64,000 nucleotides of DNA from Symbiodinium natans (GCA_905221605.1 CAJNDS010002153.1:368998-432997); one strand, 5' to 3'; counted from the first letter of the stretch, positions 40,330 to 52,620 are shown. Translations and numbers: made by a program. The notes: generated by a model not told the origin, from the letters alone.

Positions 40330-40790
40330 AGCGGTTGCAAAGTGCTTGTGCTAGCATCGGCGGGTTAAGGACGTGGTCGTGGTGGAGGTCGTACTGGAGC
40401 TTGCGTTTGAGCTGCCTTCATCCACTTGATTCACCCGGTTCTTGTTTATCCAACACTCTTTGCTTCAATGTCCAGGTTTGCCACAAATCTTGCAGTTGTT
40501 GTAGGGCACATTGTCCTTGCGCTGCTCTCCTTTGCCTTTTCCTTTGGACTCTTTGCCCTTGCCTTTGCCCTTGTCTTTGCCCCAGAACTTGCCTTTTCCC
40601 TTTGGAATACTCTTGCCTCCTTTCCCATTGTTCCGCCAAGAATGGTTCTGGTCGTAGTTGTGGTTCTGAAACGATCTTTTGCTTCCTTTCCATAATACGC
40701 CTTTGTGGTTCTTGCCTTTGCCTTTGTCTTTGTGGTCCTTGCCTTTGCCTTTGTCACTTGTCTTTCTCCTTTCCTTTTCCCGTTGAAACT
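40330..40790 (-). pseudogene. LTR-retrotransposon gag fragment with a CCHC zinc knuckle, broken by a stop
   Basis: A lysine/glycine-rich frame (KGKGKNHKGVLWKGSKRSF, later KGKGKFWGKDKGKGKGKESK) ends in CKICGKPGH, then TGA, then SKECW: a retroviral-type zinc knuckle (C-x2-C-x4-H-x4-C) with one stop codon inside, most likely TGG to TGA. Typical nucleocapsid part of gag. No pol follows. Confidence 0.7.
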
Positions 40791-40799
40791 CGTGGCACA

Positions 40800-41300
40800 G
40801 CTACGGGGGCCTAAGGGACCTCAGGTCAAGACTACACTCAACCCTCACAGCACGAAGTGCGGACTCTTTTCACTGCGCTGTTCACAGCTTCTCGAGCTCC
40901 GCTCTCTTGAGCCAATGCGAGCACGGCTCTCCAGCTTCAAACACTGTCTGCCAGACATGGGAAAACAAAGGTACTTCAGGTGAAAACACTCAGCCATGGA
41001 ACTTCTACTCCTAACCACTGTGGGTAGGTTCCTAGCACCTCTTAGGTGCTCTGCTGAGCTCTGTGCAGACCTAAACTGGCTTGAGTCACTTCTGGTCACC
41101 AAATACCAGGTCACAAACAGGAAACGAGTTCCGACAAACGAGTTTCGAGAAAACGAACAGAAAACGGTTCTTCCTACTCAAAACAAGATCTCACCAAGCC
41201 AAAACAAATCTGCACTGCCTGACATGTCCTCGTGCCTATGCTTCACACTCATAGCAGACAACTCAAGTGCACATCACGTGTCAACTGGGAAACTAGGAGG
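40800..41300 (-). repeat. Probable LTR remainder of a second copia-like element
   Basis: On the minus strand this sequence directly follows the 13-bp TGATATATGTGAC that on the far side of the array (63217) sits next to a purine tract. If the array is taken out, purine tract, TTGATATATGTGAC and this stretch become adjacent, as at a 3' LTR. It contains a TTGGCTCAAG word at 40906-40915. Its far end was not found. Confidence 0.45.
40906..40915 (-). other. Spliced-leader-like 10-mer
   Basis: CTTGAGCCAA on plus, TTGGCTCAAG on minus, 120 bp upstream of the gag fragment on the same strand. Confidence 0.35.
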
Positions 41301-41313
41301 GTCACATATATCA

Positions 41314-43841
41314 CTCGAAAGCGGGCTGCGTCGCTAGCCAGGTTAGGCTCTTCGGAACCGAAATTCCGGTAGGTATTAACTATGCACGGAAAAAGGTCTC
41401 TCGAGGTGTCCTTGGCCTGCTTAACACGGCCGTACTATGTGCAGGGAGCACCGAGAGAAGAATAAAGGGCTTAACCAGTTCCGCGAGAAGCTCGGCGGCC
41501 TACGGCTACTCACTGGTTTGGCACTGTACAAAGCCCTAGGCAAAATGTTCTGCAGGTTGAACTGCCTGGTCTGTACTGCCTACCCTATCAGCCCTGCCAG
41601 TACAGGGGAGAAACTCACCCACTTCCGGCTCACTCAGAAAAGGCAGAAGGTCTGGAACCGATACATGGGCAATGCCTGTACTAAACTGAACGCAAGTGGC
41701 TTGGCAGAGCCGCCAACCTCCGGCGCAGGCCTAGGCTTTCTCGCCCTTACTAACCTAGGCCCCAGAAACTCATGCCGCAGCAGCACTGAGCTCCTGTTAG
41801 CCCCGTTTGCTGACCTGGCTTTCTCGCACTTACTCACCAGGAAGGGGAACCAGCTTTCTCGCTCTTACTAACTGGTTCAACCTCAGCGGCTCCAAGGAAC
41901 CCATACCACTTGCACGCAGGGAGGGCTTGGTTGATTTGGGCAGCTCAGTTGGGCAGGCTTTCAGGCACCGAGCCACAGCCTTTAACCTCCACAATCTGGT
42001 GCCTCTGGCTGTCCGTCAGCCAAAGCATTGGTCCCTAACAACAACGCCTGCCGCTAGGCTTCCTCCAAGATGGGCTTGCACCACCCGGAGAAAAACAACA
42101 GCACCCTGCAGGGATCTCAAAGGAAATCCTCGACAGGCCAAACACGGGTAACCCCAAACTGGGTGAGTGGCGGCCAGCCCTAAAACCTCAATCGGGTGGG
42201 AGACCCGCTTGTTCTCAGCTACCGGAACCTCGTCCGGCGTCTCCCTGTCCATTCCAGTCCCCTCAGCGCCCTCCCTCCCCTCATCAACCTGTGAGGATCT
42301 TCAGGGTGCGGTTCTTACGTTATCCTTTCGTGCGCTGTGTTTGCGAGAACCCCGTGTTGGGCCTGTGGAAGACCCACAAGCACCTGAGCCCGAAAACCCG
42401 GTCCAGCGGTCTGCTGCACAGACCGAGCAAGGGGCCGAACCGGTGTCAGGCTGAACAAAAGCCGCATCGAGGCGGCCTGTCCTGCAGGGTGTCCATCGGA
42501 ACAACTGCGAAAATATTCCGACGGATGGATCTGGGTACGTGCCGGGACTGAGCACTTGTCTGCTTGCATTCTTACAACCTGCATCCTTATGCGATCATTA
42601 AATGATCCAATTCTTTGCAAGATTCTCCTTGGTGCCCTGTGGCACTCTCAGTTTGGGAACGGCTTAAAGGACCGTCACTGACTGTACGGGGAGAAGCTTC
42701 ACCCGTGACAATGGGATTCCGGAGGGTGAGCATCTCACCCTTGATTCTGGCAGGGCATAGCTCCTGCAATTTGGGTGGGTTGGGGCCGTATTAGGTCAGA
42801 CCTCCCAGGGGATGTCTTCCAAGTCTTCAAAGCCACACACTAGCCAATCACTGCTGCATGCTTCTTCTGGGGAGTCTAGATCCTGAGAACACCCTTCCTC
42901 AAGGAAGGTCCAGCCATGTGCGCTGGCTGCAGAAGACAGCGGCGCCAGCGAAGGTTCTACGGGCTCCGTAACTTGGTGACCTAACTAACGCAAGTCAGCC
43001 AGGGAGGCGTCGTCCAGAAACACCGGTCTCCTGACTGCTTGGTTAAAGCTCGGCCAACTCCACGTGCACGCCAGGAAGTTTTCAAGACAAAGGGCACAGT
43101 GGAGCTCGATGCGTCTTCCATCCTCTCCATGCAAGATCGCTGGTTGCCTTTTCCCAGGACCTGGCACGAAATTGAGGTTATGGGTTGGAATGTTACCACA
43201 GCCAGTGCAATTGAAATTCAAAAGGCGAAGCCACTGCACGGGCGGGTCGCCTCCCGTTCCCCCGTGGAGCTCTGCTGGGTCTTCCATGCATCTCCATTGC
43301 CCACAAGGTCCGGCTCTGACTGTTTTGCCGGATTTGCTGGTGCGAACAAAATACACGCTGCTGTCCTCGAAAAAGAGCCACTCTTTCCGGCCCTTGTGAA
43401 GCCAGCGAAAGCAGAGTGCCTGGTGGAAAGTCCTGCCTTGGCTGAAACCACAATTGGCTCTATGGGCCCAAGTTCGCTCTACACTTGCCAGGCTGCTTGA
43501 GCATCTTACCTGGTCTTCCAAGGCTGGAGAAACTCCACAGCCGGCTGTAAGAGGACTTGCATAAGGGAAGAGTTCCCCAAGCCGGGCTGCTTCGCCCTCC
43601 AGTCGGGCCGTGCCTTCTTTCTGGATCTCTGCATCGCAAGTTGGGTGAGATGACTCCAACCCGTCACTTGCTGGCAGTGCGGATCTCGACTGCACAGGTA
43701 CTCTGGACATGGCTCAAATGAAGGCTGTGATAAACAGGCCTGGTACCCAAAACAGTTAGGGGACTCGAGGCTGGTTCACACAGCTACCGCTCTGCTACCA
43801 GTGCACCCCACCGGGGTTGAGCCGAGATCTTGAGCCAAGGG
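41314..43841 (-). mobile_element. Array element 1 (2.5-kb non-LTR element)
   Basis: 5' end CCTTGGCTCAAGATC on the minus strand (one more leader base than the others), ORF broken by a stop, about 1.4 kb of untranslated sequence, 3' hairpins. Most similar to element 7 in its 3' half. Confidence 0.8.
42796..43710 (-). pseudogene. 305-aa ORF of array element 1, nonsense copy
   Basis: Same protein as 45250-46167 but with TAG at 42985-42987 in place of the glutamine codon, and one codon fewer (WLFFEDSSVYF instead of WLLLSEDSSVYF). The frame stays open after the stop. Confidence 0.8.
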
Positions 43842-43854
43842 GTCACATATATCA

Positions 43855-46295
43855 CACGAAAGCGGGCTGCGTCGCTAGCCAGGTTAGGCTCTTCGGAACC
43901 GAAGTTCCGGAAAACATTAACTATGCACAGAAAAGGAAAAACTCTCGAGGTGTCCTTGGCCTGCTTAACACGGCCGAACTATGTGCAGGGAACACCGAGA
44001 GAAAGCATTGAGGGCTTAACCAGTTCCGCGAGAAGCTCGGCGGCCTACGGCTACTCACTGGTTTGGCTCTATACAAAGCCCTAGGCAAATGTTCTGCAGG
44101 TTGAACTGCCTGGTCTGTACTGCCTACCCTATAAGCCCTGCCTGTACAGGGGAGAAACTCACCCACATTCGGCTCACTCAGAAGAGGCAGAAGGTCCGGA
44201 ACCGACACATGGGCAATGCCTGTACAAACTGCAAACAAGTGGATTGGCAAAAGTCGCCAACCTCCGGAACAGGCCTAAGCTTTCTCGCACTTACTAACCT
44301 AGGCCCCAGAAACTCATGCCGCAGCAGCACTGAGCTCCTGTTTGCCCCGTATGCTGACCTGGTTTTCTCGCACTTACTCACCAGGGAGGAAGAACCAACT
44401 TTCTCGCTCTTACTCACTGATTCAACCTCAGCGGCTCCAGAGGAACCCACACCACTTGCACGCAGGGAGGGCTTGGTTGATTTGGGCATCTCAGCTGGGC
44501 AGGCTTTCGGGCACCGAGCCACAGCTTTTAACCTCCGCAATCTGGTGCCTCAGGCTGTCCGTCAGCCTAGGTTTTGGTCCCTAACAAACAACGCCTGCCG
44601 CTAGGCTCCTCCTGGCTGGGCTTGCACCACCAGGAGAAAACAACACACCCTGCAGGGACAGCAAAGGAAAAACTCAAAGGCCAAACACGGGTAACCCCAA
44701 ACTGATGCAGGGCATCATGCCCTCGGCCTCAACCTGCCGGTGTACTTGGATCCTCGTCCGTTCCTCAACATCTCAGCGCGCAACCCTCCCCTCATCAACC
44801 AGTGAGGATCTACAGGGACCGGTACTGACGTTTTCCGTGCGTGCGCTGCGTTTGCGAGAACCCCGTGTTGGGCCTGAAAGTACCCGCAAGCACCTGAGCC
44901 CGAAAACCCGGTCCAGCGGTCTGCTTGACAGACCGAGCAAGGGTGCCGAACCGGTGTCAGGCTGAACACAGGCCGCATCATGGCGGCCAGTCCTGCCGGG
45001 TGTCCAACGGAACAACTGCGAACCTATTCCGTTGGATGGAAAAGGGGGTGCCGGGACTGGGCACTGAACTGCTTTCGCTCTAACCTGCTTCCTTATGCAA
45101 TCATTGCAAGCAGTTTCGCTTTGATTTGTACATCCTTGCTTGAAAAGGAGAGTCTCCTCTATGACATTGGATTCCGGAGGGGAGAGTCTCACCCTTGATT
45201 CTGGCAGGGCATAGCTCCTGCAATTTGAGTGGGTTGGGGCCGTATTAGGTCAGACCTCCCAGGGGATGTCTTCCAAGTCTTCAAAGCCACACTCAAGCCA
45301 TTCACTGCTGCATGCTTCTTCTGGGGAGTCTAGATCCTGAGAACACCCTTCCTCAAGGAAGGTCCAGCCATGTGCGCTGGCTGCAGAAGACAGCGGCGCC
45401 AGCGAAGATTCTACGGGCTCCGTACCTTGGTGACCTAACTGACGCAAGTCAGCCAGGGAGGCATCGTCCAGAAACACCTGTCTCCTGACTGCTTGATCGA
45501 AGCTCGGCCAGCTCCACGTGCACTCCAGGAAGTTTTCAAGACAAAGGGCACATTGGAGCTCGATGCGTCTTCCATCCTCTCCATACAAGATCGCTGGTTG
45601 CCTTTCCCCAGGACCAGGCACGAAGTTGAGGTTATGGGTTGGAATGTTACCACAGCCAGTGCAATTGAAGTTCAAAAGGCGAAGCCACTGCACGGGCGGG
45701 TCGCCTCCCGTTCCCCCGTGGAGCTCTGCTGGGTCTTCCATGCATCTCCATTGCCCACAAGGTCCGGCTCGGACTGTTTTGCCGGATTTGCTGGTGCGAA
45801 CAAAATACACGCTGCTGTCCTCGGAGAGGAGCAGCCACTCTTTCCGGCCCTTGTGATGCCAGCGAAAGCAGAGTGCTTGGTGGAAAGTCCTGCTTTGGCT
45901 GGGACCACAATTGGCTCTATGGGCCCAAGTTCGCTCTACACTTGCCAGGTTGCTCGAGCTTCTTACCTGGTCTTCCAAAGCTGGAGAAACTCCACAGCCG
46001 GCTGTAAGAGGACTCGCATAAGGGAAGAGTTCCCCAAGCCGGGCTGCTTCGCCCTCCAGTCGGGCCGTGCCTTCCTTCTGGCTCTCTGCATCGCAAGTTG
46101 GGTGAGAAGACTCCAACCCGTCACTTGTTGGCAGTGAGGGGCTCGACTGCACAGGTGCTCTGGACATGGCTCAAATGAAGGCTGTGAAAAAGCAGGCCTG
46201 GTACCCAAAACAGTTAGGGGACTCGAGGCTGGTTCACACAGCTATCGCTCTGCTACCTGTGCACCCCACCGGGGTTGAGCCGAGACCTTGAGCCA
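43855..46295 (-). mobile_element. Array element 2 (2.44-kb non-LTR element, full length)
   Basis: Leader, intact 305-aa ORF, long 3' untranslated region, 3' hairpins at 43894-43909 and 43942-44001. Nearly the same as element 6. Confidence 0.85.
45250..46167 (-). CDS. Unrecognised 305-aa protein of the 2.45-kb elements
   Basis: ATG at 46167, about 130 bp from the element's 5' end; stop TGA at 45250. Features in order: a serine/glutamate-rich N-terminus; RTFHQALCFRWHHKGRKEWL; a strand-rich core with SEDSSVYFVRTSKSGKTVRA; two CxxC pairs about 40 residues apart (FNCTGCGNIPTHNLNF and LQCALCLENFLECTW), which could bind one zinc ion; and an acidic C-terminus (CGFEDLEDIPWEV). There is no polymerase or endonuclease, so the element cannot move alone. 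The ORF is open in three of four full-length copies, which hints that the protein matters, perhaps as a nucleic-acid-binding ORF1-type protein. No family recognised. Confidence 0.65.
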   Translation of the reverse strand: MSRAPVQSSPSLPTSDGLESSHPTCDAESQKEGTARLEGEAARLGELFPYASPLTAGCGVSPALEDQVRSSSNLASVERTWAHRANCGPSQSRTFHQALCFRWHHKGRKEWLLLSEDSSVYFVRTSKSGKTVRAGPCGQWRCMEDPAELHGGTGGDPPVQWLRLLNFNCTGCGNIPTHNLNFVPGPGERQPAILYGEDGRRIELQCALCLENFLECTWSWPSFDQAVRRQVFLDDASLADLRQLGHQGTEPVESSLAPLSSAASAHGWTFLEEGCSQDLDSPEEACSSEWLECGFEDLEDIPWEV

Positions 46296-46308
46296 GTCAC
46301 ATATATCA

Positions 46309-47896
46309 CTCGAAAGCGGGCTGCGTCGCTAGCCAGGTTAGGCTCTTCGGAACCGAAGTTCCGGAAGGTATTAACTATGCACAGAAAAGGAAAAACTCTC
46401 GAGGTGTCCTTGGCCTGCTTAACACGGCCGAACTATGTGCAGGGAACACCGAGAGAAAGCAATGAGGGCTTAACCAGTTCCGCGAGAAGCTCGGCGGCCT
46501 ACGGCTACTCACTGGTTTGGCTCTATACAAAGCCCTAGGCAAATGTTCTGCAGGTTGAACTGCCTGGTCTGTACTGCCTGCCCTATAAGCCCTGCCTGTA
46601 CAGGGGAGAAACTCACCCACATTCGGCTCACTCAGAAAAGGCAGAAGGTCCGGAACCGACACATGGGCAATGCCTGTACAAACTGCAAACAAGTGGAAGG
46701 CAAAAGTCGCCAACCTCCGGAGCAGGCCTAAGCTTTCTCGCACTTACTAACCTAGGCCCCAGAAACTCATGCCGCAGCAGCACTGAGCTCCTGTTTGCCC
46801 CGTATGCTGACCTGGTTTTCTCGCACTTACTCACCAGGGAGGAGGACCAGCTTTCTCGCTCTTACTCACTGGTTCAACCTCAGCGGCTCCAGAGGAGCCC
46901 ACACCACTTGCACGCAGGGAGGGCTTGGTTGATTTGGGCATCTCAGCTGGGCAGGCTTTCGGGCTCCGAGCCACAGCCTTTAACCTCCGCAATCTGGTGC
47001 CTCAGGCTGTCCGTCAGCCTAGGTTTTGGTCCCTACCAAACAACGCCTGCCGCTAGGCTTCCTCCAGGATGGGCTTGCACCACCCGGAGAGAAACAACAG
47101 CACCCTGCAGGAAACTCAAAGGAAATCCTCGGCAGGCCAAACACGGGTAACCCCAAACTGATGCCGGGCAGCATGCCCTCGGCCACAACCGACCGGTAAG
47201 TACTAGGATCCTCGTCCGTTCCCCAACATCTCAGCGCGCTCCCTCCCCTCATCAACCAGTGAGGATCTTCAGGGTCCGGTTCTAACGTTATCCTTTCGGG
47301 CGCTGTGTTTGCGAGAACCCCGTGTTGGGCCTGTGGAAGACCCGCAAGCTCCTGAGCCCGAAAACCCGGTCCAGCGGTCTGCTCTACAGACCGAACAAGG
47401 GGGCCAAACCGGTGTCAGGCTGTACTAAAGCCACATCAAGGCGGCTTGTCCTGCAGGGTGACCAACGGAACGACTGCGAATATTCCGATGGATGGATCTG
47501 GGTATGTGCCGGGACTGAGCACTGCTTGCTTGCATTCTTACACCTGCAACCTTATGCGATCAAATCATGATCCAATTCTATGCAAGATTCTCTTTGGTGC
47601 CCTTAGGCACTCACAATTTGGAAACGGACTCGAAAGACCGTCACTGATTGAAACGGGGAGAAGCCTCACCCTGAATGGATTCCGGAGGGGATAGTCTCGC
47701 CCTTGATTCTGGCAGGGCAAAGCTCCTGCAATTTGGGTGGGTTGGGGCTGAAGTAGGTCAGACCTCCCATGGGATGTCTTCCAAATCTTCAAAGCCACAC
47801 ACTTGCCAATCACTGCTGCATGCTTCTTCTGGGGAGTCTGGATCCTGAGAACACCCTTCCTCAAGGAAAGTCCAGCCATGTGCGCTGGCTGCAGAA
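46309..47896 (-). mobile_element. Array element 3 (5'-truncated copy)
   Basis: 1.59 kb; begins inside the C-terminal end of the ORF (about 47780-47896) and keeps the whole 3' region. Flanked by the 13-mer on both sides. 5' truncation is the mark of target-primed reverse transcription. Confidence 0.85.
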
Positions 47897-47909
47897 GTCA
47901 CATATATCA

Positions 47910-49462
47910 CTCGAAAGCGGACTGCGTCGCTAGCCAGGTTAGGCTCTTCGGAACCGAAGTTCCGGGAAGTATTAACAAAGCACTAAAGAAACTCTCGAGG
48001 TGACCTTGGCCTGCTTAACACGGCCGAACTATGTGCAGGATCACCGAGAGAAAGCATTGAGGGCTTAACCAGTTCCGCGAGAAGCTCGGCGGCCAACGGC
48101 TACTCACTGGTTTGGCACTGTACAAAGCCCTAGGCAATTGTTCTGCCGGTTGAACTGCCTGGTCTGTACTGCCTACCCTTGGGGCCCTGCCTGTACAGGG
48201 GAGAAGCTCACCCATTCGGCTCACTCAGAAAAGGCAGAAGGTCTGGAACCGACACACGGGCTATGCCTGTACGAACTGCAGACAAGTGGATTGGCAAAGT
48301 CGCCAACCTCCGGGGCAGGCCTAAGCTTTCTCGCTCTTACTCACTTAGGCCCCAGAAACCCATGCCGCAGCAGCTCTGAACTCCTGTTTGCCCCGTATGC
48401 TGACCTGGTTTTCTCGCACTTACTCACCAGGTAGGAGGAACCAGCTTTCTCGCTCTTACTCACTGGTTCAACCCCAGCGGCTCCAGATGAACCCACACCA
48501 CTTGCACGCAGGGAGGGCTTGGTTGATTTGGGCATCGCAGTTGGGCCGGCTTTCGGGCTCCGAGCCACAGCCTTTAACCTCCGCAATCTGGTGCCACTGG
48601 CTGTCCGTCAGCCTAAGTTATGGTCCCTAACAAACAACGCCTGCCGCTAGGCATTCTCCTGGCTGGGCTTGCACCAACAGGAGAAAAACAACACACCCTG
48701 CAGGAAAAACAAAGGAAATCCTCGGCAGGCCAAACACGGGTAACCCCAAACTGATGCCGGGCAGCTTGCCCTCGGCCACAACCGGCCGGAAAGTACTAGG
48801 ATCCTCGTCCGTTCCCCAACATCTCAGCGCGCACCCTCCCCTCATCAACCAGTGAGGATCTTCAGGGTCCGGTTCTAACGTTATCCTTTCGGGCGCTGTG
48901 TTTGCGAGAACCCCGTGTTGGGCCTGTGGAAGACCCGCAAGCTCCTGAGCCCGAAAACCCGGTCCAGCGGTCTGCTCAACAGACCGAACAAGGGGGCCAA
49001 ACCGGTGTCAGGCTGTACTGAAGCCACAACAAGGCGGCTTGTCCTGCAGGGTGACCAACGGAACGACTGCGAATAATCCGATGGATGGATCTGGGTATGT
49101 GCCGGGACTGAGCACTTGCTTGCTTGCATTCTTACACCTGCAACCTTATGCGATCAAGGCATGATCCAATTCTATGCAAGATTCTCTTTGGTGCCCTGAG
49201 GCACTCACAGTTTGGGAACGGACTCGAAAGACCGTCACTGATTGAAACGGGGAGAAGCCTCACCCTGGGTGAAATGATTCCGGAGGAGAGAGTCTCGCCC
49301 TTGATTCTGGCAGGGCAAAGCTCCTGCAATTTGGGTGGGTTGGGGCTGTAGTCAGACCTCCCATGGGATGTCTTCCAAATCTTCAAAGCCACACACTTGC
49401 CAATCACTGCTGCATGCTTCTTCTGGGGAGTCTGGATCCTGAGAACACCCTTCCTCAAGGAA
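47910..49462 (-). mobile_element. Array element 4 (5'-truncated copy)
   Basis: 1.55 kb; truncated close to, but not at, the same point as element 3 (49462). Similar to element 3 throughout, including the ORF remnant at 49350-49462. Confidence 0.85.
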
Positions 49463-49718
49463 GTCACATATATCACTCGAAAGCGGCCACGTCGCTAGCC
49501 AATTAGGCTCTTCGGGACCAAAGTCCCGGAAGTTAAGGTGAAACGTGAGAACAACTACTCTCGGGAATGCCTTGGCCTGCTAAACACGGCCGTGCTTGTG
49601 AAGGCATCCGAGATGCTACGGAAAGAGCTACGGGCAGGGAGAACCTCACCATCCCTCAGAGTCTTTACAGACTTGACAAGATTCTCGCCGCAGCTCAGGG
49701 AGAAACTCACCTTCTGGC

Positions 49719-51148
49719 TCATCGCAGATCACTGAAACAGGGCCCTCCCGAGTCGATAATGCCCTGTTCGCTGAGATGGCTCCAGAAGGGCTGACACTCC
49801 ATTAACAGCGTTTCCGCGCACCACCTAGGGTACACGCCAACGTGTCTGAGCTTGTCGCGAAGCCAGCCTTGGCGTGAAGGGCTGAAATCCGCCACAAGCG
49901 ACCAAAAGCCTGTCCAGCTGTGTTTGGCTTCTTTGCCTTCCCATGTCCATTCGTTCGTGTCGAAGAAAATGAGCCTCGGATAGGGGGAATTTGCCGTGGT
50001 ACGACTCACGGCTACATTAAGCGGCCCCAAATCGCGGAGGGTCCACCCTTCAGCTCGAAGATAGGCCAAAATGATGGCCATGTAGCACAAGAACTGGAAG
50101 CAACTCTGGCTTCCAGCGCCGAATCGGGTGAGAACCTCAACCCCTGGAACACATCGCTCCTGCAGCGACATGTAAAATGGAAACACCTGCTCTCCACCCT
50201 GCCACAGCAGGCGGATGCGCACAAGCCCATACCAGTAGACCTTCGCCGTAACCGGGGAAAGATATTACTGATGCGCTCCTCTTCGGCTTGGCTTTCATCC
50301 GAAAATTTCCACACCAGGGGAGCCGATTCGGCTACATAGGCTACTCGCGTACGGCCGAACATGAGCATAGTCAGATCCATGGTGTCCCGAACATGGAGGC
50401 TGTGGGTGACGTCATGGATCATGACTAGGTTGACAGGAAGATAGTGCAGAGGTTCCTTTGGCTTGCCGCGGTGTGCCTTCCACTGGCCTTGAAAGTGGAA
50501 CGCGGCTTCCTGTGGGTCTGCCCTCTGACGCTCGTCTGCTGCCACTGCGACGTTTCTTCCTGAACTAGTCGCTCTAACTGTCTGAGGGTTTGCCTCGGAT
50601 GCTTGGTTGTCCTGGGGCCACCCTGAGCTCTCGGGATAGCTTGCGGGGTCAAGAAGAGAGGTGAGATCCTCAACCTCCGCGTGGGCGACAGGGCGCCCAG
50701 GGTTCAATGAGGAGGAGTTTGGCAGAGGAGCCGCATTTCGGGAGAGAACCTCTTCCCTTCTGTGCCCGCTTGAATCAGAGGAGCTTCTTAACTTGACCCT
50801 TCGTTCCCAGGGGGAAAGCTGATCGGAGCGCCACTCCTGGGTTGCATCCGAAGGATCTTCGGGCACGTCTTCCTCCTGGCCTCGCCTGCTTGGCGGAGGA
50901 GCAGGTGGTGTAGGGCGAGGTGTTGAGTTCGCCCGGAAACGCGCATCGCTTTCCGCTAAGGCAAGATGCCTAGCATGGCTCCTTGCTTTACTCCTGGAGA
51001 TCGAGCCGGGGCTTTTTGTAGGGAGATCTCGCGCGCTTCTTTCCATGTTCACCTCCCATGCTGCATCCAGCTCTTCTTGTGGCAATCTTGATTGCTTGCC
51101 TTTGAGGCCTTTGGATTTGCCGTGTCCTTTCTTCCATCCTTTTCCCAT
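49719..51148 (-). CDS. LINE accessory ORF: basic N-terminus and kinase-like domain (one frameshift)
   Basis: ATG 51148 is two codons after the RNase H stop (TGA GCT ATG), which suggests coupled translation. The first 200 residues are basic, then proline/serine-rich (GWKKGHGKSKGLKGK). The C-terminal half reads like a divergent protein kinase: AYVAESAPLVWKFSDESQAE; after a one-base shift near 50240, QFLCYMAIILAYLRAEGWTL, then RDLGPLNVAV (in the place of HRDxxxxN) and LIFFDTNEW (in the place of DFG). The catalytic Asp and Asn positions are kept, the glycine loop is not obvious. The last part, from 50222 to the stop at 49719, lies in the second frame. A kinase-like domain downstream of LINE RNase H is unusual. 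Confidence 0.5.
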
Positions 51149-51151
51149 AGC

Positions 51152-52620
51152 TCACTTCCTAAAAGAGAGAGCGGTTTGTGTCAGGCCATCCTTTTTTGCT
51201 TTGGCTTTAATTTTTGCTTTAGGCTTGGGAAAAGCGGGTGTGGTCTGAGGAGGCAAAGGAGGAATCTGAGGGAGAGACTCTCCTGTGCTGCTACTTGCCA
51301 CTGCTTCACATACGCTAGTGTTTGAAGGCACAACGGCTGCGGGATGGGGCGAGCAACTCTGCCTCAAGCCGAAGAAGGCTTTCACGCCAGCCTTGGGGTC
51401 TAGGCTTCTTTTTTGGGCTTCTTGGAATTTGCTGTTAGGCTTCTTGCAGACCTGGCTGCACCTACCTTGACATCCCGGTTTGGCCTTTAGGATTCTGACA
51501 GCTTGGAAAGCGCCACACTTTTTGCATACCACTGACTCTCCAAGGTTGATCATGTGGTGAGACACATGAAAGCCCCACGGAGTCGAGGTGGGCACAGGCA
51601 GACTCTGGCACGGGAACTGAAGAACGTGCACAACCACCTCATGCGGATCGACTTGTTGCACGTAAAGCCCGCACCCTTCGCACTTGATGCACAGGTTGTT
51701 GGTGCTTTCTCCGCTAGAGATTTTCCAATTGTGCATGGTCTGAGGATTCGCCTCCTTGACTGCATGCAAAAGAAGCTGTTTTTTATTGGGTCCTTTTTTG
51801 GAGGGAGGCGCGACCTTGGCCTTAGCCTTTCTCTCAAATTTGACCTCATTTGCTGAGGGCAGCGGGCAGTTGGCGAGGAGGAACTCAGCTCGCCTTCCTA
51901 AGAAAGTGGAGATCTCTCGTGCAGTGCTGTCAATTTTCTTGACTTTTGCCACATGCTCTTGTGACAGAATCTCTTTGGCCTTCTGACCACACAGCCAGTC
52001 TGCATGTCTGTTGGCTTCCCAGGCCCATAGGGAGCCGGTGCCGTGCCTGGCTGCGTGCTCCTCTTTGGTTAAGTGCCCTTTTGTCCAGACCGGTTTTAAT
52101 CTATTACGGTCATCCTGACCTGCGGTCCATATACTAGGCCAAAGGAAATGGGCGTTGGGGTTTTTAAGTCTGGTGAGCGCAATTTTGCTATCGCAGGCAA
52201 CAAAATTGTTTTGGTTGGACAGGCCCAAAAGGAAGTCAAGTGCCTTTGACTCGGCGTCATTGACCGTGAAACCTACCTGAAGGGCCCCCACCGCATACCC
52301 CACAATCTTGTAGGCCGGATCCGGCTCCGGGCCTTGCCAGCAGCATGCCGGTAGATGGCCGTCCTTGCGCTGTATGGCAACTAAGCTCCAGGTTGCCATT
52401 CTGAGCCTGGGATCGGAGGCCTGTGGTCCTCCTGATCCGTCTGTACCAAACCAGACTGGTTGGCAGCTCTGTGCCGCTTCTTCAAGGTTTCCTTCAACAA
52501 GGGTTTCAAGGATCAAGGGAGGGTGGTCAGGGTGCTTGGTAAGCGGGGCTGGGACTAGCCCTCTCAGCCAGAAACATTCTGGTGCATCCACCCTACTCCT
52601 CCACTCAGGGTCGGGGCCAA
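51152..52620 (-). CDS. LINE RNase H domain with C-terminal zinc fingers
   Basis: Continues ORF2 after a shift of frame near 52610 (the zinc-finger end HTCPAWAAHDWP is followed in this frame by PDPEWRSRVDAPECFWLRGL). RNase H residues: WFGTDGSGG (Asp), NDAESKALDFLL (Glu), VACDSKIAL (Asp), and RHADWL (His/Asp) after WTKGHLTKEEHAARH. Then cysteine-rich motifs (CIKCEGCGLYV; VVCKKCGAFQAVRILKAKPG then CQGRC). Ends in FRK then TGA at 51152. Degrades the RNA strand during element copying. Confidence 0.8.

Noticed and set aside
42985-43500. Plus-strand ORFs repeated in each array element (for example 43039-43500, 45493-46137, 59785-60525)
   Set aside because: They are shadows opposite the 305-aa minus-strand ORF; the minus frame has the CxxC pairs and a fixed start and stop.
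41314-46295. Tandem 2.45-kb repeats as rDNA, snRNA or satellite units
   Set aside because: No rRNA or snRNA sequence; units differ in length, include 5' truncations and a LINE, and are flanked by a target duplication.
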